Made by a program: the position numbers and the translations under genes
From: Paramuribaculum sp.
Lineage (GTDB): Bacteria; Bacteroidota; Bacteroidia; Bacteroidales; Muribaculaceae
Reading direction: 5' to 3'
DNA: 64,000 nt
Assembly: GCA_022511125.1 (NCBI GenBank)
Contig: JAFLSD010000001.1
Coordinates: forward strand, 310,001 to 374,000
Shown: one piece after another, positions 32,648-42,639 of the stretch
Layout: the number at the start of each line of letters is the position of its first letter
Position numbering within the stretch: position 1 is the first letter of the stretch
The notes under the pieces: model-generated
What the model saw: only the letters and a program-made list of their open reading frames with translations
What the model was told of the DNA's origin: nothing
The model's database searches: none

Positions 32648-35422
32648 TTAGTGAGCCTCGAGCCAGTTACGTCCTGTTCCGGCGGCCACTTCCATATTCA
32701 CTTTGCCGTGGTAGGCATTGACCATATCGGTCACGACTATACGCTCAAGCTCCGGAAGCTCGCTCGGAACGACGTTAAACACCAATTCGTCGTGAACCTG
32801 CATGATCATTCGCGATTTCATGCCGCGCTCACCTATATGGCGGAAAATATCCACCATGGCTTTCTTGATTATGTCCGCTGCCGACCCTTGAATCGGCGCG
32901 TTGATGGCATTGCGTTCGGCATAACTTCTCACTACCCCGCTCCGGCTGTTGATATCAGGCAGGAAGCGTTTGCGACCCATGATTGTCTTTACATATCCGT
33001 TCTCCCGGGCACTCTCGATAGTATTCTCCATATACGCCCTAATTGCAGGATAAGAACGGAAATAGCCGTCGATGAGCATTTTTGCTTCCGCCCGGGGAAT
33101 GCCTAAACGTTCCGATAGACCGAAAGCCGATATACCGTAAGCTATTCCGAAATTGGCGGTTTTCGCATTCCGACGCTGGGTATCCGTAACGTCCTCTGGC
33201 TTCTCGTGATATATTTTTGCCGCTGTTGCTCGGTGGATATCCGCCCCCTCGCGGAAAGCCTCTATCATGCCTGGATCGCCGCTTATATCAGCTATCAGTC
33301 TCAGCTCGATTTGCGAATAGTCGGCGCTCATCAATATATTGTCTCTGTCGGCTATGAAAGCGCGTCTTATCTCCTTGCCATCTTCCGAGCGGATGGGTAT
33401 GTTCTGTAGATTCGGATTAGCCGACGAGATGCGCCCCGTAGCAGTCCCCGTCTGGTTATATAGAGTGTGGATTTTGCCCGTGCGGGGATTGACAAGCGCG
33501 GGAAGAGCGCTCACATAAGTGGTGAGCAGCTTTTTCAAAGCTCTGTAACGAAGTATCAGATCAACTATTGGATGCTTCGGACGCAATTTTTCAAGAATCT
33601 CTTCCGTCGTGGAATACGTCCCTTTTTTGGTCTTCTTGGCCGATGAGTCTATTTCTAATTTATCGAACAGAATCATACCCACTTGAGCGGGAGAACTTAT
33701 ATTGAACGGCTCCCCGGCAAGATCATGGATTTCTTTCTCCATTTGATCCAGCCTCTCGCTGAAATTCTTATTGAGGCGGATCAACTCGTTGGTATCCACA
33801 CGCACGCCCGTATACTCCATAACGCCAAGCACCTCGATCAACGGAAGTTCTATGTCGCGGTATAAATCTTCCAGATCCATCTCCTTGAGCTTGGAGGAGA
33901 GAATAGGACGTAGCCGCAGACTCACGTCGGCTGCCTCGCATGCCGCTTCACGTCTTTCCGATTGCGTCATTGGCTTCGCACCCCTGCCTTTTGCCTCTTG
34001 GATCATCGAATAGCCAAGATATTTTGATGCCACGAAATCAAGAGTGTGCTTCATTTCCGGATCTATCAGATAATGGGCCACCGACGTATCGAAATAAGGA
34101 CAGCTACCGATTATCCCCTCACGGTGCATCATCACCATATCTCGCTTCACATTGTGACTCACGAACTCTGACTCGCTTCTGAAAAATGGCCGCAGGAGTT
34201 CTACCCTTTGAGGACTGTCGAACGAATCCAACGGAATATAGAAAGCTTTGCCCGGCTCTGTTGCGAAAGCCAAGCCGTGCCACATAGCCGTCATTGCGTT
34301 CTCACCGGGAGCGTCGAACGACACGCCCACCCGCTCCTGCTTCATTGCTTCGGCAAGAAAAGCCGTGATTTCCTCTTCAGTCTCGATCACCGAATAATCA
34401 TGATTCGTCGTCGAAATATCATTGGTCGGAAGATTTTCCTCTTCCATGAGATCATTAAAAAGACTTCCCACAAAACCGTCGTCATCTCCCCCTTTCTTTT
34501 CGGTCTTTTTCTTCACTTCGGGTTTCTTGTCTGATTTGACATGCTGTTCCAATTTCTGAATGAACGACTTGAACTCAAGCTGGCGGTAGATATCGAACAG
34601 CGATTCGTAATCGATCTCCTGACGCACCAGCATCTCTGGACTGATTTCCCCCAACGGCACATCAGTCTTTATCGTTGCAAGAAACTTAGAAAATATTATC
34701 TGCTCGCTGTTTTCCTCGATTTTTTTCTTAATTGCGCCTTTGAGATCATCCGTATGGGCTATCAGATTTTCAACGCTTCCCCATACTGCAATCAGCTTCG
34801 ACGCCGTTTTCTCACCTACTCCCGGACAGCCTGGGATATTGTCCGACGAATCACCTTCGAGAGCCAAAAGATCGATCACCTGTTTCGGCTCGTTTATACC
34901 GTAACGCTCGCATACTTCCTTCGGACCCCGGATTTCAAAGCCCTCGCCACGAAGCGACGGACGGTACATCAGCACCCTATCCGTCACAAGCTGACCGTAA
35001 TCCTTATCCGGAGTCATCATATAGGTGATATAACCCTCTTTTTCGGCAATCCGCGACAACGTGCCTATCACGTCGTCTGCTTCGTAGCCCGCTATCTCGA
35101 CACACGGTATCCTGAGAGCCTCCAGTATCTTCTTTATCCATGGTAGCGAGTCTGTTATATCTTCAGGTTGCTTATCGCGTCCCGCCTTATACTCCTCGTA
35201 AATCTCGTGCCGGAACGTCGGACCCGCTGGATCGAAACATACGGCTATATGGCTCGGATTCTCCTTGCGGAGCACCTCCCGGAGCGTATTGCAGAAACCG
35301 AAGATTGCCGAAGTGTTAAAACCCTTTGAAGTGATACGAGGTGAGCGTATCATTGCATAATAGGCGCGGTAGATAAGCGCGTATGCATCAAGCAGGAACA
35401 ACCTATTGCTTTCCATATTCAA
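32648..35422 (-). CDS. polA: DNA polymerase I with degraded proofreading motifs
   Basis: 924 aa. Domains: 5-prime nuclease (about 5-300; MTPDKDYGQLV, DSSDNIPGCPGVGEKTA), a Lys/Glu linker (298-340), a 3-5 exonuclease fold (about 345-510) and polymerase (520-924; SADYSQIELR, RRNAKTANFGIAYG, MQVHDELVF). In the exonuclease domain the DxE of Exo I reads D370-A-P372, Exo II N424...D428 is kept, and the Tyr of YxxxD (Exo III) is C495 with D499 kept. Loss of the Glu ligand and the Tyr suggests weak or absent proofreading. Polymerase and 5-prime nuclease motifs look intact. Confidence 0.96.
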   Translation of the reverse strand: MNMESNRLFLLDAYALIYRAYYAMIRSPRITSKGFNTSAIFGFCNTLREVLRKENPSHIAVCFDPAGPTFRHEIYEEYKAGRDKQPEDITDSLPWIKKILEALRIPCVEIAGYEADDVIGTLSRIAEKEGYITYMMTPDKDYGQLVTDRVLMYRPSLRGEGFEIRGPKEVCERYGINEPKQVIDLLALEGDSSDNIPGCPGVGEKTASKLIAVWGSVENLIAHTDDLKGAIKKKIEENSEQIIFSKFLATIKTDVPLGEISPEMLVRQEIDYESLFDIYRQLEFKSFIQKLEQHVKSDKKPEVKKKTEKKGGDDDGFVGSLFNDLMEEENLPTNDISTTNHDYSVIETEEEITAFLAEAMKQERVGVSFDAPGENAMTAMWHGLAFATEPGKAFYIPLDSFDSPQRVELLRPFFRSESEFVSHNVKRDMVMMHREGIIGSCPYFDTSVAHYLIDPEMKHTLDFVASKYLGYSMIQEAKGRGAKPMTQSERREAACEAADVSLRLRPILSSKLKEMDLEDLYRDIELPLIEVLGVMEYTGVRVDTNELIRLNKNFSERLDQMEKEIHDLAGEPFNISSPAQVGMILFDKLEIDSSAKKTKKGTYSTTEEILEKLRPKHPIVDLILRYRALKKLLTTYVSALPALVNPRTGKIHTLYNQTGTATGRISSANPNLQNIPIRSEDGKEIRRAFIADRDNILMSADYSQIELRLIADISGDPGMIEAFREGADIHRATAAKIYHEKPEDVTDTQRRNAKTANFGIAYGISAFGLSERLGIPRAEAKMLIDGYFRSYPAIRAYMENTIESARENGYVKTIMGRKRFLPDINSRSGVVRSYAERNAINAPIQGSAADIIKKAMVDIFRHIGERGMKSRMIMQVHDELVFNVVPSELPELERIVVTDMVNAYHGKVNMEVAAGTGRNWLEAH

Positions 35423-35490
35423 GATTCATAATCGTTTTTAATACAAAATGTAAAATTATTTCGCTAATTTACTAATAAATTGTAACATAG

Positions 35491-35498
35491 CAAAAATA
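35491..35498 (-). promoter_or_regulatory. possible -7 box TATTTTTG for polA
   Basis: A TAnnTTTG match in the AT-rich 132-base gap upstream of polA, 68 bases before the ATG. Because the region is AT-rich this could be chance. Confidence 0.4.
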
Positions 35499-35554
35499 TT
35501 TCCCTCTCACCGGTGTCTCCTTCCTGCGAGCGGATGATTAAGCGCCTGATCACG

Positions 35555-36742
35555 CTATAACCTATATAGGTTCAGGAGATTTTCGATATAGTTCTCTTCC
35601 GAAAATTTCAGCCGGGCTCTTGCCGCGATGTCATTATAATCGTAGGTTCTTGATAGAGCTTTTTCAACCGCAACCCTGAGAGCAAGAGCATTGCCGGCCT
35701 CAAATACTTCGCCGTCCGTAGCCGGTATTAATTCGGGAATCCCGCCTATGGACGACCCCACGACAGGAGTGCCGCAACTGAGTGCCTCTATCACCGAAAG
35801 AGGCGAATTCTCAAAACATATCGACGGGAGTACGAGCAACCGCGCTGATGCCAGTCGTTCAAACACGACTTCCTTTGGTTGTTTTCCCTCGAATTTTATG
35901 TTGGGATATTCTTTGTATTTCTTCCGCAGCTGGTCCTCATCTTCTCCCGTACCTATTATAGTTACCTCCCATTCTCTACCTTTAGAGGCTTCTAAGAGCA
36001 CCTCGATACCCTTTTCTGATGAGAGTCTTCCCACATATACCACCTCTTTCCTCTGTCCTTTTTCCAATGCCCTCTTTACTGTCGATTCCGATCCGCTGTA
36101 AAAATTGGGAAGCACAGAGAGTTTTTCTTCGGGAAAACCGGCTTCTTTCATTTTATTCAGCATGAAGACGCTCGGACAGATGAAACGATCTACAGTTGCG
36201 GCAAGTGCTCGACGGTTCCATTTCAATGACTCTATCCACGCACCTGCTGAAGGGACGACACGCCCACGAAGGCATCTGTTCCGCAAAACACACCCGATTT
36301 TGGACCGGGAAAGTTCGCACAGTTCGCCTCCTCTCATGAAAGAATATGCAGGGCACACCAGCTTATAGTCATGAAGAGTCCACACCACTTTCACACCCCT
36401 TTTTTTCGCTTCAGCCGCTACTACGGGCGACAGATAGCTGTGCACATTGTGGAGATGAACCGCATCCGGGTGGAAGTTTTCCAACATCTCAACGGCGCGA
36501 GCTCGTGCTCCCGCTCCTCCAAGCATCCTTAACGAGGCCTTGATCTGCTCGGCCGGAGAACCGAAAGGGTTCACCGACCTCACATCATAGTAATTGAACG
36601 TCTGTATGATATTGTCGTCATGTGCCATTGCCAAGACTGCCGTCTCGTGGCCGCGACGTCGTAGAGCACTCTCTAAATCGATAGCATGGACTTCGGCGCC
36701 ACCGCGCCGATAGAAAAATTTGCTTGCTATCGCAATCCTCAT
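35555..36742 (-). CDS. glycosyltransferase family 4 protein
   Basis: 395 aa. GT-B transferase: N-terminal FFYRRGGAEVHAIDLESALRRRGHE, acceptor-side HLHNVHSYLSP, donor-side VVYVGRLSSEKGIEVLLEA and the nucleotide-sugar site FENSPLSVIEALSCGTPVVGSSIGGIPELI, typical of GT4. Probably adds a sugar to an envelope glycan. Overlaps sdaA by 4 bases, an unrelated metabolic gene, so the operon link is not informative about function. Confidence 0.9.
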   Translation of the reverse strand: MRIAIASKFFYRRGGAEVHAIDLESALRRRGHETAVLAMAHDDNIIQTFNYYDVRSVNPFGSPAEQIKASLRMLGGAGARARAVEMLENFHPDAVHLHNVHSYLSPVVAAEAKKRGVKVVWTLHDYKLVCPAYSFMRGGELCELSRSKIGCVLRNRCLRGRVVPSAGAWIESLKWNRRALAATVDRFICPSVFMLNKMKEAGFPEEKLSVLPNFYSGSESTVKRALEKGQRKEVVYVGRLSSEKGIEVLLEASKGREWEVTIIGTGEDEDQLRKKYKEYPNIKFEGKQPKEVVFERLASARLLVLPSICFENSPLSVIEALSCGTPVVGSSIGGIPELIPATDGEVFEAGNALALRVAVEKALSRTYDYNDIAARARLKFSEENYIENLLNLYRL

Positions 36743-37962
36743 ACTGTTTCCTGATCCTGCGCCCAGACACTTGCCAGACCACCTTCGCCCGTTTCTTTGT
36801 AAATGGAAGGCAAGTCATGACCTGTCTGTTTCATCACTTCGACTACGTGGTCGAACGACACGCGATGTTCGCCGTCGGTAAACATCGAGTAAAGATTGGC
36901 GTCTAAAGCACGCGCTGCAGCGTAGGCATTGCGTTCGATACAGGGTATCTGCACCATACCGCATACCGGGTCGCAAGTCATTCCTAAGTGATGTTCCAGA
37001 CCCATTTCCGCAGCATATTCGATCTGAGCCGGACTGCCGCCGAACAACTGGTTTGCTGCGGCTGCGGCCATAGCGCATGCCACGCCGACTTCGCCCTGAC
37101 AGCCTACCTCCGCACCGGCTATCGATGCGTTATGTTTCACGATATTCCCTATAAGGCCTGCCGTAGCTAAAGCACGGTAAACTCTTGCGTCGGAAAACTC
37201 ACGGCTTTTCTTCAGATGATAAAGCACACCCGGAACTACGCCGCACGAACCGCATGTCGGTGCCGTAACTATCTCTCCGCCCGAGGCATTCTCCTCGCTG
37301 ACGGCAAGGGCATAACTGAACACGAGACCTCGCGACTGGAGGTTCGATTTATAGCCTGACGCGCGGACATTATAGATGTTTGCACGACGGCGAAGGCCTA
37401 ACGGCCCAGGAAGTACTCCTTCCTGGTCAAGACCTCTCTCTACGGCAGCTGCCATGGTTTTCCATACTTCCGCCAGATAATCCCATATTTCCGGGCCTTC
37501 GCAATCTTCCACATATTCCCAATAAGATTTCCCCGTCTTTTCACACCATTTTAGGATATCCGAAAGGGTCGACATGTCATAGACCTCTTCAGTTGCAGAA
37601 CGAGAAACACCCTCTTCGGCAAGCTCACCTCCGCCTATGCTGTAAACTATCCATTCATCTGTCTTATGACCCTCACTGTCCGTGGCCGTAAACTTCATGC
37701 CGTTGGGATGGAAAGGCAGGAATACGGTCGGTTCCCATACGATCTCTACTTCCGTTATGGGTTTGATTGCGTCGATAATCGCAACGTCCGTAAGGTGACC
37801 TTTACCGGTTGCCGCAAGGCTTCCGTAAAGGGTTACCGTGATTTTCGCGGCAGTACGGTTTCTTTCTACAAAGAGTTGAGCTGCTCTCCGCGGTCCCATT
37901 GTATGGCTGCTTGATGGACCTGTACCTATGCGGTAGAGTTCTCGTAGTGTTTTCATTCCCAT
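36739..37962 (-). CDS. sdaA: L-serine ammonia-lyase (iron-sulfur, single chain)
   Basis: 407 aa. Start at 37962; a second ATG two codons in is possible. N-terminal beta domain has RIGTGPSSSHTMGPRRA; the alpha domain has APTCGSCGVVPGVLYHLK, CQGEVGVACAMAAAA and CDPVCGMVQIPCIERNA, supplying the Cys ligands of the 4Fe-4S cluster. Deaminates serine to pyruvate in the cytosol; oxygen-sensitive, fitting an anaerobe. Confidence 0.95.
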   Translation of the reverse strand: MGMKTLRELYRIGTGPSSSHTMGPRRAAQLFVERNRTAAKITVTLYGSLAATGKGHLTDVAIIDAIKPITEVEIVWEPTVFLPFHPNGMKFTATDSEGHKTDEWIVYSIGGGELAEEGVSRSATEEVYDMSTLSDILKWCEKTGKSYWEYVEDCEGPEIWDYLAEVWKTMAAAVERGLDQEGVLPGPLGLRRRANIYNVRASGYKSNLQSRGLVFSYALAVSEENASGGEIVTAPTCGSCGVVPGVLYHLKKSREFSDARVYRALATAGLIGNIVKHNASIAGAEVGCQGEVGVACAMAAAAANQLFGGSPAQIEYAAEMGLEHHLGMTCDPVCGMVQIPCIERNAYAAARALDANLYSMFTDGEHRVSFDHVVEVMKQTGHDLPSIYKETGEGGLASVWAQDQETV

Positions 37963-38018
37963 GGCTGATTAAATTTATGGTTAGATCTGTATTTATTAGA
38001 ATTCTTTTTAAGTGAATA

Positions 38019-38050
38019 AACCCCGGTACCGAATCCCGGCACCGGGGTTG
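38019..38050 (-). terminator. terminator downstream of the PpiD-like gene
   Basis: CCCCGGTACC (38021-38030) pairs with GGCACCGGGG (38039-38048) apart from one mismatch; on the minus strand the stem is followed by TTTATTC. It separates the ppiD-like gene from sdaA. Confidence 0.7.
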
Positions 38051-38073
38051 TAATATTTCCTTAAACCCGCTGA

Positions 38074-40149
38074 TTATTCTCTGAAGAATTTCAACAGATT
38101 GTTTTTTACCTTATTTTTCCCGAGGAGTACAACCGGGAGGTTGTTGCTCAACATCTGAGCGCCACGGGAGCGGCTGAACATGGCGGCGTTTTCAGCATAG
38201 TCGTAAGGACGGCCTTCGTTATCGTTGCTGATCACGTTGAAGACTACCACACCGGTGTTGGCCTTTACTGGACCTACCAATTCACCCGGCTTCGCAGTAG
38301 CGACGTAAGCAAGGATTTCTGGACTTGAGAACATCGGATAGAACATCGAATTCTGACCGAAGTTAACCGATGCTGTGTCTACCCTGCTCTCCATCACTTG
38401 TGCATAACCCTGAAGGTCTTTAGCCTTGCCCTTGTACTGATCTATGAGAGCTTCAGCCTTCTTATCGTTTTTCAAACGGCGGCTGATTGCGCCACCTGCC
38501 TGAGGATCTCTTGCAGGAATATAGTCGTCATAGATATCGTCGATGGCTACTACCATCAGACGGCCTGTCGTTTCATCTCCGAAAATCGGAGAAACCATAC
38601 CCTTCTTATTGTTCATCGCCCAGCTCACGGCATTCCGGCTTTCCGGAAGCGAACCTATCTGCGGACTCGATGCGCTGACCATATCCTCGAAAGTCTGGTA
38701 ATTGGCTTCCGCAGCATTTTTCATAAACAGTTCCGCTGTCGAGTTATTGTTTATGAAACTCTGAAGATCGTTGGTAAGCTGGTTGATTGTAGCGTTCGAC
38801 GGCTCGGCTTCGAAAGTGATCACGGCAAGGTCGTAAACAGTCACCGGATTTTTGCGGTTTGTGATTCGTGCAACTACGATATTTTCGGCTGCCGTTGTGT
38901 CTGTCACGAAATATCTGCCGGTTGGCTGGCTCTCGAAACGCGATTTCATCTGAGTCATCTGGGGATCTATCATCGAGAGATGTTGATCCTTCTGAATCTG
39001 TGCCACTGTCGAGATTGTCTGAAGTGAATCGAAGGCGAGCGTTCCGCCATTCAGAGCCGTTACGATCGAATCGGCTGTCGAGCGTGGAGCCATCACGGCG
39101 AAAAGATCCACGTCTATCGAATCCACTTCGTTGGTTTTGTTTATCAGCTTGGCCAAAGTGAAATTATTGCCCGATCTGGTCACAAGCTCGGCGCGGCCTA
39201 CCGCCGTCGAATCGGCGAATTTCTTGATCTGGGCGTCTCTGATTCCTGCGCCTGTAGTTTTCACTCTGTTGACTACGAAGAGTGTGTTGTCGTTCACCCC
39301 GTCTGTTTCCGGCTTCTCGTTCAGAGCTGCCAAAGCGTCTTCTACCTGCTTTTCCGCTGCTGTAAAGTCTGCTTTCGACGGTTCTATGGGAACGCTGATA
39401 TAGCTTACGCGGCGGAGCTGTTCCGGAATAGCATACTGTTTTTTGTGCTCGTTCCAGTCCTTCTTGATTTCGTCCGATGTCACATTGAAATCTTCATCTT
39501 TTAACGACGAAAAGTCTTTCAATACGTATGCCACGTTCGAAGTCGCCATATTTTCGTCATATAGAGCCTTGGCGTCAAGTTCATTCGCTGTGATCGTACC
39601 GTCGAGGAGTGTCAGGAATTTCTGTTGCAGAAGCTGCTGCTCCATCTGGCTTTCAAGGCCCATCCACATCTGCTGGAGCTGAACAGCTGTCTGCTGATCA
39701 AGACCGTATTTCGCCGGATTGAAAGCCATATCGTTAAGAGTACGTGCGTCGTTAACGCCGAACTGCTGTCTTACAAGTTGGTCTACATAAGCCGAATTTG
39801 CGCCAACCATCATTTCACTCAACTCCTTGTCAGTAACCTTCAGACCGAGCTTTGCCATCTCTTCCTGGAAAAGTTTCTCCGCGATCATCGAGTTCAGAAC
39901 CTGCTGCTGAAGCAATGCCTGGTCTATTTTCTGACCCGACTGCTGATACTGCTGGTTCGCCTGTTCCATGCGCTGCTGGAACTCCTGGATATCGATTTTC
40001 TGGTTGCCTGCCTTAGCTACCGTCGTCCCCGTTCCGAAGAAAGTTCGTCCCGAAGTGAAAAAGTCGCCGATGATAAAGGCTATCAGAGCGGCACCGATGA
40101 TGATTAGCAAAAGCACTGATTTGCTTCTAATTTTCTCTAATGTTGCCAT
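38074..40149 (-). CDS. membrane-anchored peptidyl-prolyl isomerase/chaperone (PpiD/SurA-like)
   Basis: 691 aa. A short cytoplasmic start, one membrane helix (about 13-29), then a large periplasmic part with a SurA_N-type chaperone region (VAKAGNQKIDIQEFQQRMEQ, LNSMIAEKLFQEEMAKLGLKVTDKELSEMM). A parvulin domain probably lies at about 340-450, but its motifs are weak. Equivalent of PpiD, a periplasmic folding factor for outer-membrane proteins. Own promoter box and terminator. Confidence 0.88.
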   Translation of the reverse strand: MATLEKIRSKSVLLLIIIGAALIAFIIGDFFTSGRTFFGTGTTVAKAGNQKIDIQEFQQRMEQANQQYQQSGQKIDQALLQQQVLNSMIAEKLFQEEMAKLGLKVTDKELSEMMVGANSAYVDQLVRQQFGVNDARTLNDMAFNPAKYGLDQQTAVQLQQMWMGLESQMEQQLLQQKFLTLLDGTITANELDAKALYDENMATSNVAYVLKDFSSLKDEDFNVTSDEIKKDWNEHKKQYAIPEQLRRVSYISVPIEPSKADFTAAEKQVEDALAALNEKPETDGVNDNTLFVVNRVKTTGAGIRDAQIKKFADSTAVGRAELVTRSGNNFTLAKLINKTNEVDSIDVDLFAVMAPRSTADSIVTALNGGTLAFDSLQTISTVAQIQKDQHLSMIDPQMTQMKSRFESQPTGRYFVTDTTAAENIVVARITNRKNPVTVYDLAVITFEAEPSNATINQLTNDLQSFINNNSTAELFMKNAAEANYQTFEDMVSASSPQIGSLPESRNAVSWAMNNKKGMVSPIFGDETTGRLMVVAIDDIYDDYIPARDPQAGGAISRRLKNDKKAEALIDQYKGKAKDLQGYAQVMESRVDTASVNFGQNSMFYPMFSSPEILAYVATAKPGELVGPVKANTGVVVFNVISNDNEGRPYDYAENAAMFSRSRGAQMLSNNLPVVLLGKNKVKNNLLKFFRE

Positions 40150-40203
40150 TGTTTATTTTTGCTTTTTATTTTTTTCGTTAGTGGAGCCCGAAATTTGAGC
40201 GCA

Positions 40204-40211
40204 CAAAGATA
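40204..40211 (-). promoter_or_regulatory. -7 box TATCTTTG for the PpiD-like gene
   Basis: TAnnTTTG match 54 bases before the ATG at 40149. Confidence 0.6.
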
Positions 40212-40282
40212 CGACAAATCCGTATTATATCAAAACTTTATCCCTCTTGATAAGATTTTTTAGGATTTCCGCTCCTCCCTGA

Positions 40283-41464
40283 TTAAGGCTCATGCCTGAG
40301 GGCTTGGCGGATGTCTGCTACTAAGTCGTCTACATCTTCCAGACCTACCGAGATGCGGATGGTCGTGTCGAGAACGTCCATCGCCTTGCGCTCATCGTCC
40401 GTGAATGGCCCGAAAATTGTACTTGCCGGGTGTATCGCGAGTGTCTTATTGTCAAACAGATTGGTCGCTCGTTTGATCAGTTTCAGAGAGTTGATGAAAT
40501 TGAAGCATGCCTCGCGGTCGGAAAGTTCGAAAGTTATCATTCCTCCGAAAGTTGGACCGTACTGGCGTTTTGAAATTTCATGGAAAGGATTGTCTTCTAA
40601 ACCTACATAATTCACTTCCTTGATTTCGGGAATTTCACGCAGACGGCGTGCTAATTCCAGAGCGTTCGACGATTGTAGACGATATCTTGCATCCAAATTC
40701 TCAAGTCCCAAAGCCTGCATATAAGCTACATGAGGAGTCATATAGGCACCCATATTCAGCAGCATCTCGAAACGCATCCGCGCTGAAAATCCCTCGATTG
40801 TTCCGTAATCTATCACTAAACCGCCTATCGTCGTTGCACCTCCGCTGATATATTTCGTGCTCGACACTACTTCGATGTCTACTCCTAATTCCTTAGCAGA
40901 AAATTCTGTGAACGGAATCATCGTTGTATCTTCCACCAAAGCCGCCCCCGCTTTATGAGCTATTTCTGAGAGAGCTTTTACGTCCGCCACTTCCATCTGA
41001 GGATTCGTCAGCGATTCGAAAAAGATGCAACACGTGTTTTCGTCTACAGCTTTTTTTACCTCTTCGAGGTTTATCAGATCCACAAATCTCGCTTCCACCC
41101 CGAAACGCGACAGGGTGCGAGAAAACAACGCGTAAGTGTTGCCGAAGACGTGGCGCGAAGTCACCACGTTCTTCCCTGCGCCCGATAGAGCCATCAGAGT
41201 GTTGGATATTGCCGCCATCCCCGAAGTAAACGCTATCACGTCGTTTGCACCGGTCAGCGACTTCACTTTGTTTTCAAAAAAAGTGACTGTCGGATTCATC
41301 ACGCGTGAATAGTCCGGCGAATCAGAACGGCCGCAGAACGACTCTATCATGTCGGCGGCGTTTGTAAACTCGTATGCTGCCGTATGATAAACGGGCATAG
41401 CTAACGAACCGTATGCGTCCTCACGTTGAAATCCCGTATGGATTGCTGCTGTCTGTTTCTTCAT
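40283..41464 (-). CDS. Cys/Met-metabolism PLP enzyme (MetB/MetY/MGL-like)
   Basis: 393 aa. Trans-sulfuration fold: AIHTGFQREDAYGSLAMPVYHTAAYEF, YSRVMNPTV, GMAAISNTLMAL, SLTNPQMEVADV and the PLP Lys in SSTKYISGG. The family includes O-acetylhomoserine sulfhydrylase, cystathionine gamma-synthase and methionine gamma-lyase; sequence alone does not separate them here. 15 bases downstream of queC, so likely in the same transcript. Confidence 0.88.
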   Translation of the reverse strand: MKKQTAAIHTGFQREDAYGSLAMPVYHTAAYEFTNAADMIESFCGRSDSPDYSRVMNPTVTFFENKVKSLTGANDVIAFTSGMAAISNTLMALSGAGKNVVTSRHVFGNTYALFSRTLSRFGVEARFVDLINLEEVKKAVDENTCCIFFESLTNPQMEVADVKALSEIAHKAGAALVEDTTMIPFTEFSAKELGVDIEVVSSTKYISGGATTIGGLVIDYGTIEGFSARMRFEMLLNMGAYMTPHVAYMQALGLENLDARYRLQSSNALELARRLREIPEIKEVNYVGLEDNPFHEISKRQYGPTFGGMITFELSDREACFNFINSLKLIKRATNLFDNKTLAIHPASTIFGPFTDDERKAMDVLDTTIRISVGLEDVDDLVADIRQALRHEP

Positions 41465-41479
41465 TGATCTATGATTTTC

Positions 41480-42139
41480 TTAATTATTTTTTAATTGCAT
41501 CTCTTTGAAAGCTTCCGAGAGTGCTTTCTCTCGTTCAAGGCATGTGGCGCATCTACCGCACGGTTGAATTCCGCCTCGGTAACAGGAATAAGTCATCGAG
41601 TAATCTATTCCCAATTTCAAGCCTTTCAAAGCCAAATCTTTTTTTGTCAGGTTAGTGTAAGGAGCCTCAAGCTGTATACCGGCGTAAGTTCCCGTGGCGA
41701 TAGCTTTCGACATTGCCTCGATAAATTCCGGCCGGCAGTCCGGATAAATCGAATGGTCACCTCCGTGGTTGGCCATCATTATTGTTTTCAGTCCCTTTGA
41801 CTCAGCGACACCTGCCGCTACCGAAAGCATTATGCCGTTACGGAAAGGAACCACCGTCGATGACATATTCTCATCCGAATATTCTCCGTCAGGCACCGAC
41901 TCAGCTCCCGACAGTAGCGAGCTTTCAAAATGATTTTTGACAAAAGGCAAGTCTATTTCTATTAGCTCGATACCTAATTTTTCACAATGATAACGAGCGC
42001 AACGTCTTTCCTCCGCATTATGGTTCGAACCATAGCTGAAATTGATTGCAAGACTTATCACCGATGCGTACTCATACAACATCGTGGTCGAATCAAGTCC
42101 TCCCGAATATATCAAAGCCGCGTTTTTTTCTCTTCCCAT
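41480..42139 (-). CDS. queC: 7-cyano-7-deazaguanine synthase
   Basis: 219 aa. PP-loop ATP site LIYSGGLDSTTML (9-21) and the C-terminal zinc motif CYRGGIQPCGRCATCLERE. Converts carboxy-deazaguanine to preQ0 in queuosine synthesis. Four bases after queF ends. queD and queE are not in the window. Confidence 0.96.
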   Translation of the reverse strand: MGREKNAALIYSGGLDSTTMLYEYASVISLAINFSYGSNHNAEERRCARYHCEKLGIELIEIDLPFVKNHFESSLLSGAESVPDGEYSDENMSSTVVPFRNGIMLSVAAGVAESKGLKTIMMANHGGDHSIYPDCRPEFIEAMSKAIATGTYAGIQLEAPYTNLTKKDLALKGLKLGIDYSMTYSCYRGGIQPCGRCATCLEREKALSEAFKEMQLKNN

Positions 42140-42143
42140 AGTC

Positions 42144-42629
42144 CTAACGGTTGAATTTGCTGAAATCCGACTGGAAAGCTGACAGGGTTCGGGCTTTTTT
42201 CAACTCCTCATGGTCGGAATCCGCGTAATTGGCGAAAGGATGGATGGCTATGCCGCCGCGGGGAGTAAATAGGCCGATCACCTCGATATATTTCGGATCC
42301 ATCAACTTTACCAAGTCTTTCATTATGATGTTCACGCAGTCTTCATGGAAGTCGCCGTGATTTCGGAACGAAAACAGATATAACTTCAGACTTTTGCTTT
42401 CCACCATCCGCTCACGGGGGATATAATTGATAATTATTTTCGCGAAATCGGGCTGTCCTGTCTTTGGACATAGCGAAGTGAATTCCGGACACAGAAAAGT
42501 AACTACATATTCGTTTTCTGGATGTTTGTTGGGGAAAGTCTCTAAAATTTCCGGTGTATATTCAGTTGGATACTGAGTGTGATTTTCGCCTAGGAGGGAT
42601 ATTGTACCTAATTCGCTCTCGTTTCTCAT
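42144..42629 (-). CDS. queF: NADPH-dependent preQ0 reductase
   Basis: 161 aa, the short single-domain QueF type. Catalytic Cys in [21 protein letters not shown], and NADPH/substrate-side [24 protein letters not shown]. Reduces preQ0 to preQ1 for queuosine-modified tRNA. Operon with queC and the upstream glucosaminidase (10-base gap). Confidence 0.96.
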   Translation of the reverse strand: MRNESELGTISLLGENHTQYPTEYTPEILETFPNKHPENEYVVTFLCPEFTSLCPKTGQPDFAKIIINYIPRERMVESKSLKLYLFSFRNHGDFHEDCVNIIMKDLVKLMDPKYIEVIGLFTPRGGIAIHPFANYADSDHEELKKARTLSAFQSDFSKFNR

Positions 42630-42639
42630 TTCTTTCCGT

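Noticed and set aside
32640-32655. Hairpin at the patB/polA junction
   Set aside because: Only a 5-bp stem without T run; overlaps the polA stop.
32441-33106. 221-codon plus-strand frame spanning the patB/polA junction
   Set aside because: Overlaps two well-supported genes and shows no domain.
34541-35146. 201-codon open frame on the plus strand inside polA
   Set aside because: Antisense shadow of the 5-prime nuclease domain of polA; no own promoter or domain.
38398-39027. 209-codon open frame antisense to the PpiD-like gene
   Set aside because: Shadow frame; the minus-strand gene has signal anchor and chaperone region.
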